A DNA stretch of 7,414 nt from Geobacteraceae bacterium (lineage in GTDB: Bacteria; Desulfobacterota; Desulfuromonadia; Desulfuromonadales; Desulfuromonadaceae). The position numbers were made by a program, and so were the translations under genes. The notes beneath the pieces were generated by a model. That model saw nothing but the letters and a program-made list of their open reading frames with translations. It did no database searches and was not told the origin of the DNA. Positions 4,692 through 7,414 of this stretch are shown here, piece by piece. The stretch lies in NCBI GenBank assembly GCA_020201305.1, contig JAIVHC010000207.1, forward strand, positions 1 through 7,414, in the 5' to 3' direction. Positions within the stretch are counted from its first letter, which is position 1. Every line of letters starts with the position of its first letter.

Positions 4692-6104
4692 ATGTCACAA
4701 TCGCGCATTTTGGTCGTTGACGATGAAGCTGTTATCCGCGAAGCACTGCGCCGCATCCTTGAAAGTGATGGGCACAAGGCCACGTGTGTAAGCAGTGGAC
4801 ACGCTGCACTGGAAAAAGTTCAGGAAGAATCCTTCAATCTGGTTATTACCGACCTGAAAATGCCGGGTATGAACGGGATTGAGGTCCTAAAGTCTATTAA
4901 GATTCTGCAGCCCAAGGTTCCGATAATTATTATTACCGGGTATGCGACAGTAGAAACCGCAGTAGATGCGATAAAGCAGGGTGCGTTTGACTACCTTTCC
5001 AAACCCTTCACCCCGAAACAAGTCAAGGAGTTGGTAACAAAAGCCCTGGATCACAGCAGGATATCGGAAGCGGAAACGTGGACACAAAATGCCGAAGACA
5101 ACGGCTTTGATCGCTTTATCGGCAACAGCACCGCAATGCAAAAGGTATTCAACCGTATAATTCAGGTTGCACCGACAGACAGCACCGTGCTGATCAGCGG
5201 GGAAAGCGGGACGGGTAAGGAACTGGTAGCACGTTCCATCCACGATCACAGCCAGCGTAAGGACAAACCCTTTGTAGCAGTGGATTGCACCGCTCTGGCC
5301 GAAAGTTTGCTGGAGAGTGAGCTCTTCGGACATGAAAAAGGCTCATTCACAGGGGCGATGCGCACTAAAGTAGGCTTGTTTAAAATCGCAGATGGCGGCA
5401 CCCTGTTTCTGGATGAAATATCCAACATCAGCCTTACCACCCAGGCAAAGCTTCTGCGCGTTATTCAGGAGCGCGAGGTTACTCCCATAGGGGGGACCAA
5501 ACCCGTACCCATTGATATCCGCCTCATATCCGCAAGCAATAAAAACCTGCGCACCCTGGCCGACACGGGAGAATTCCGCGAGGATCTGTACTTCCGCCTC
5601 AACACTATCCCCATTGAACTCCCCCCACTGCGTGATCGCAAAGGGGACCTTCCCCTCCTGGTGGGTTTTTTCCTCCGCAAGTTCGCGAGTGAAATCGGAA
5701 AAGAGGTTAAAGGGGTTAGTCCGGCAGCGATGGCGATGCTTGAACAGCAAGACTTCCCCGGCAACGTACGCGAACTCGAGCACATGCTTGAGCGCGCGGT
5801 AGTTTTGTGCGATGGGGACATCATTATACCTGCAGATATGGGCGTGATTGATGATGAGCTCTCTGAAAACATTAGCCGAGGTCAATATGTGCCCCAAAGC
5901 GCTGAAGAGCTCAAGGAGATCAAGCGTCGCCTGCGTGAAGAAGCTGTCCTACCTGCAGAACGCAGCTTTATCCTTGAGGCACTGAAGCGCAACGACTGGA
6001 ATATCACCAGATCTGCTGAAGATGTGGGGATGCAGCGTCCTAACTTTCAGGCCATGATGAAAAAGCTGGGGATTACCGCACGCGATAATAAGTTTGGTGA
6101 ATAA
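4692..6104 (+). CDS. NtrC-family sigma54-dependent response regulator
   Basis: The 470-residue protein has a receiver domain (about 4-120) with acidic pocket Asp10/Asp11, phospho-acceptor Asp54, Thr82 and Lys104. The AAA+ domain (about 141-370) has Walker A GESGTGKE (170-177), the sigma54-contacting loop GSFTGA (217-222, a Ser variant of GAFTGA), Walker B GGTLFLDE (235-242), the arginine-finger region FREDLYFRL (295-303) and GNVREL (357-362). A Fis-type helix-turn-helix (about 433-461) ends it. All parts of a working activator are present. GAGG (4678-4681) lies 10 nt before the ATG. It is divergent from the cytochrome operon and converges with a heme-sensor kinase 9 bp away, so it is likely the partner of that kinase and the activator of the operon. 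This mirrors the regulator BccR near cbcBA in Geobacter; whether it is an orthologue is untested. Confidence 0.95.
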   Translation: MSQSRILVVDDEAVIREALRRILESDGHKATCVSSGHAALEKVQEESFNLVITDLKMPGMNGIEVLKSIKILQPKVPIIIITGYATVETAVDAIKQGAFDYLSKPFTPKQVKELVTKALDHSRISEAETWTQNAEDNGFDRFIGNSTAMQKVFNRIIQVAPTDSTVLISGESGTGKELVARSIHDHSQRKDKPFVAVDCTALAESLLESELFGHEKGSFTGAMRTKVGLFKIADGGTLFLDEISNISLTTQAKLLRVIQEREVTPIGGTKPVPIDIRLISASNKNLRTLADTGEFREDLYFRLNTIPIELPPLRDRKGDLPLLVGFFLRKFASEIGKEVKGVSPAAMAMLEQQDFPGNVRELEHMLERAVVLCDGDIIIPADMGVIDDELSENISRGQYVPQSAEELKEIKRRLREEAVLPAERSFILEALKRNDWNITRSAEDVGMQRPNFQAMMKKLGITARDNKFGE

Positions 6105-6136
6105 CCCTGGCTCCTAGCTCAACAAATCCCCCAGGG
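6105..6136. other. Possible hairpin at the regulator-kinase convergent junction
   Basis: CCCTGG (6105-6110) immediately follows the regulator's stop and pairs with CCAGGG (6131-6136) inside the last codons of the kinase gene, with a 20-nt loop. There is no T run on either strand. With 9 bp between stop codons there is no room for separate terminators, so transcripts of the two genes probably overlap. Confidence 0.25.
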
Positions 6137-7414
6137 GAAGACTGATTAAAAAGCGCGTCCCTACCCCTTCGGTGCTCTCAACCTCAATCGCACCTCCGTG
6201 ATTCTTTACTATACCATAGGATACCGAAAGCCCTAACCCGGTACCCTGCTGATCCTTGGTGGAAAAAAACGGATCAAATATTTTAGCCATATTTTCAGGT
6301 GATATGCCGCTACCGCTGTCGGAGATGGCAATCATCATCTTATCCCCGTCCTGCCAGGTATCAATATTGAGCTCACCACCCTCAGGCATCGCGTGTGCGG
6401 AGTTTAGAAACATATTCATAAACACCTGTTCAATCTGATTGGGATCCACTTCAAGTTCCGGCATCCCCTCAGCATAATTGCGATTTATGTGGATATCCTG
6501 AAAAATAGTCTGATGCTCCACTAATGCCAGGGTTTTGTCTATAAGAGCATCTACAGCGGTATGTCTTTTACTCGGGATCGATTCGCGCCCGAAATCGAGC
6601 AGGCCGCGCACAATTTCCGCACAGCGCTGTGTCTCATGGGTAATAGTCTGGAGGTCCTTGCGCAACTGCGGGTCGATATCCTCGCGCTCCTCGGCCATAG
6701 ATGAATAGGTGAGAATCCCGGTCAGAGGGTTGTTAATCTCATGTGCAATGCCGGCCACCAATTTCCCCAGCGAAGCCAGACGTTCGGAGCGTGCCAGAGT
6801 TCCCTGCATTTCTCTGATTTGCCTGGTTCGCTCCTGCACTTTATCTTCCAGGGTGTTGGACCAGGCCTGCACCTCCTGCTGTGACTGGCGCAGACTCTCG
6901 GTCATTTCATTCGCCCCTGCAGCGAGTAGGCCCAACTCATCCATGGATTTGACCTCTACTTGCCCTTCCAGATCGCCGGAAGCAATCCGGCGGTGATGTG
7001 CAATGATTCGCTGTACCGGATCAATGATAAAGCGCTTTGTGAGGACCAGAAGCGCCATAAATAACAGAATAAGCAATACGCACACCAGCACAATAAAGAA
7101 GTTCTTAAACGCGTCTACCTGTTGCATGCGCTTTTTCAAGGATATCTGCACATCCAGGATACCCAGAAGTTCCTTATCCGGAGGATGGACGTGGCACGCG
7201 GCATTAAAGCAGGACGGGTCATTGTAAATAGGCTTGGTTACGCCGAGAAACGCCTCCCCGTTCTCATCTTCAAAGGTACGTCCACGTGCTGACGAAGGAA
7301 TTTCAACTAACGGTTCTTCACTATTGATGTGGCATCCAGTACAACCTTCTGCACCTAGAGCCAGCGTCTCTCCCTGTTCGTCATTATTAGTGGAAAAATT
7401 AATCACTCCTTCTT
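6114..7414 (-). CDS. Heme-sensing transmembrane histidine kinase, N-terminus outside the window
   Basis: At least 432 residues are visible; numbering is from a GTG at 7406, which is probably not the start. The frame stays open to the window edge, and the residues around it align without gaps to the middle of the kinase-less sensor's periplasmic domain, so the first membrane helix and about 90 residues are missing. Visible in order: CTGCH (22-26) and CFNAACH (66-72) heme motifs, a membrane helix (103-123), HAMP (about 124-175), a coiled coil (about 172-210), the H-box AHEINNPL with phospho-acceptor His222, the N-box around Asn335, the G1 box DSGSGI (363-368), the F-box FDPFFSTK (377-384) and the G2 box GTGLGLS (388-394). 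All catalytic boxes are intact. It probably senses periplasmic redox state or a heme ligand and phosphorylates the adjacent sigma54 regulator. Confidence 0.93.
   Translation of the reverse strand, partial: EGVINFSTNNDEQGETLALGAEGCTGCHINSEEPLVEIPSSARGRTFEDENGEAFLGVTKPIYNDPSCFNAACHVHPPDKELLGILDVQISLKKRMQQVDAFKNFFIVLVCVLLILLFMALLVLTKRFIIDPVQRIIAHHRRIASGDLEGQVEVKSMDELGLLAAGANEMTESLRQSQQEVQAWSNTLEDKVQERTRQIREMQGTLARSERLASLGKLVAGIAHEINNPLTGILTYSSMAEEREDIDPQLRKDLQTITHETQRCAEIVRGLLDFGRESIPSKRHTAVDALIDKTLALVEHQTIFQDIHINRNYAEGMPELEVDPNQIEQVFMNMFLNSAHAMPEGGELNIDTWQDGDKMMIAISDSGSGISPENMAKIFDPFFSTKDQQGTGLGLSVSYGIVKNHGGAIEVESTEGVGTRFLISLPLGDLLS

Noticed and set aside
5343..5897. Minus-strand reading frame of 184 codons within the regulator
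   Set aside because: It lies wholly antisense to the conserved AAA+ domain, with no recognisable domain of its own.
1..7414. CRISPR arrays, tRNA, rRNA, transposases or phage genes
   Set aside because: None seen: no regularly spaced repeats, no cloverleaf or rRNA-like stretches, and no recombinase motifs.

Overview
This window carries a membrane redox module: a bc-type cytochrome pair, the heme-sensing two-component system that probably controls it, and a few small membrane proteins. Base composition is near 50% GC. The genes (c-type cytochromes, a sigma54-dependent regulator) and a CCATGG-rich repeat at the left edge suggest an anaerobically respiring proteobacterium, perhaps a marine or sulfur-cycle gammaproteobacterium. 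The taxon is a guess from style; no phylogenetic marker is present.

Layout. Bases 1-366 hold no convincing gene: an imperfect long inverted repeat with three CCATGG sites (1-104), AT-rich non-coding DNA, and an intrinsic terminator reading leftward (299-323). This terminator closes a small secreted or membrane protein gene (367-588, minus). A divergent gene at 810-1103 (plus) encodes a two-helix membrane protein with a C-terminal zinc ribbon. Bases 1129-4282 (minus strand) look like one four-gene operon, in transcription order: a seven-heme membrane-anchored cytochrome c with an embedded EF-hand (4282-3248), a four-helix b-type cytochrome (3237-2605), a heme-binding periplasmic sensor with a HAMP domain but no output domain (2521-1721), and a four-helix membrane protein of unknown function (1653-1129). 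A 409-bp divergent intergenic region rich in dyads (4283-4691) separates the operon from an NtrC-type sigma54 response regulator (4692-6104, plus). The regulator meets tail-to-tail, 9 bp apart, a histidine kinase (6114 to the right edge, minus, N-terminus outside the window).

How the parts may work together (inference). The heptaheme c / b-type cytochrome pair resembles in architecture the Geobacter CbcBA inner-membrane oxidoreductase, which works under the sigma54 regulator BccR. It would oxidise quinol in the inner membrane and pass electrons to periplasmic carriers, or run the reverse. The kinase has a periplasmic domain with one CX2CH and one CX4CH heme motif, so it plausibly reads periplasmic redox state or a heme ligand and phosphorylates the regulator, which would activate the operon. 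The operon itself encodes a paralogue of the kinase's sensor domain without a kinase, a possible feedback, decoy or accessory sensor. This pairing of a heme-sensor kinase with a kinase-less copy inside the presumed target operon is the most interesting feature of the window.
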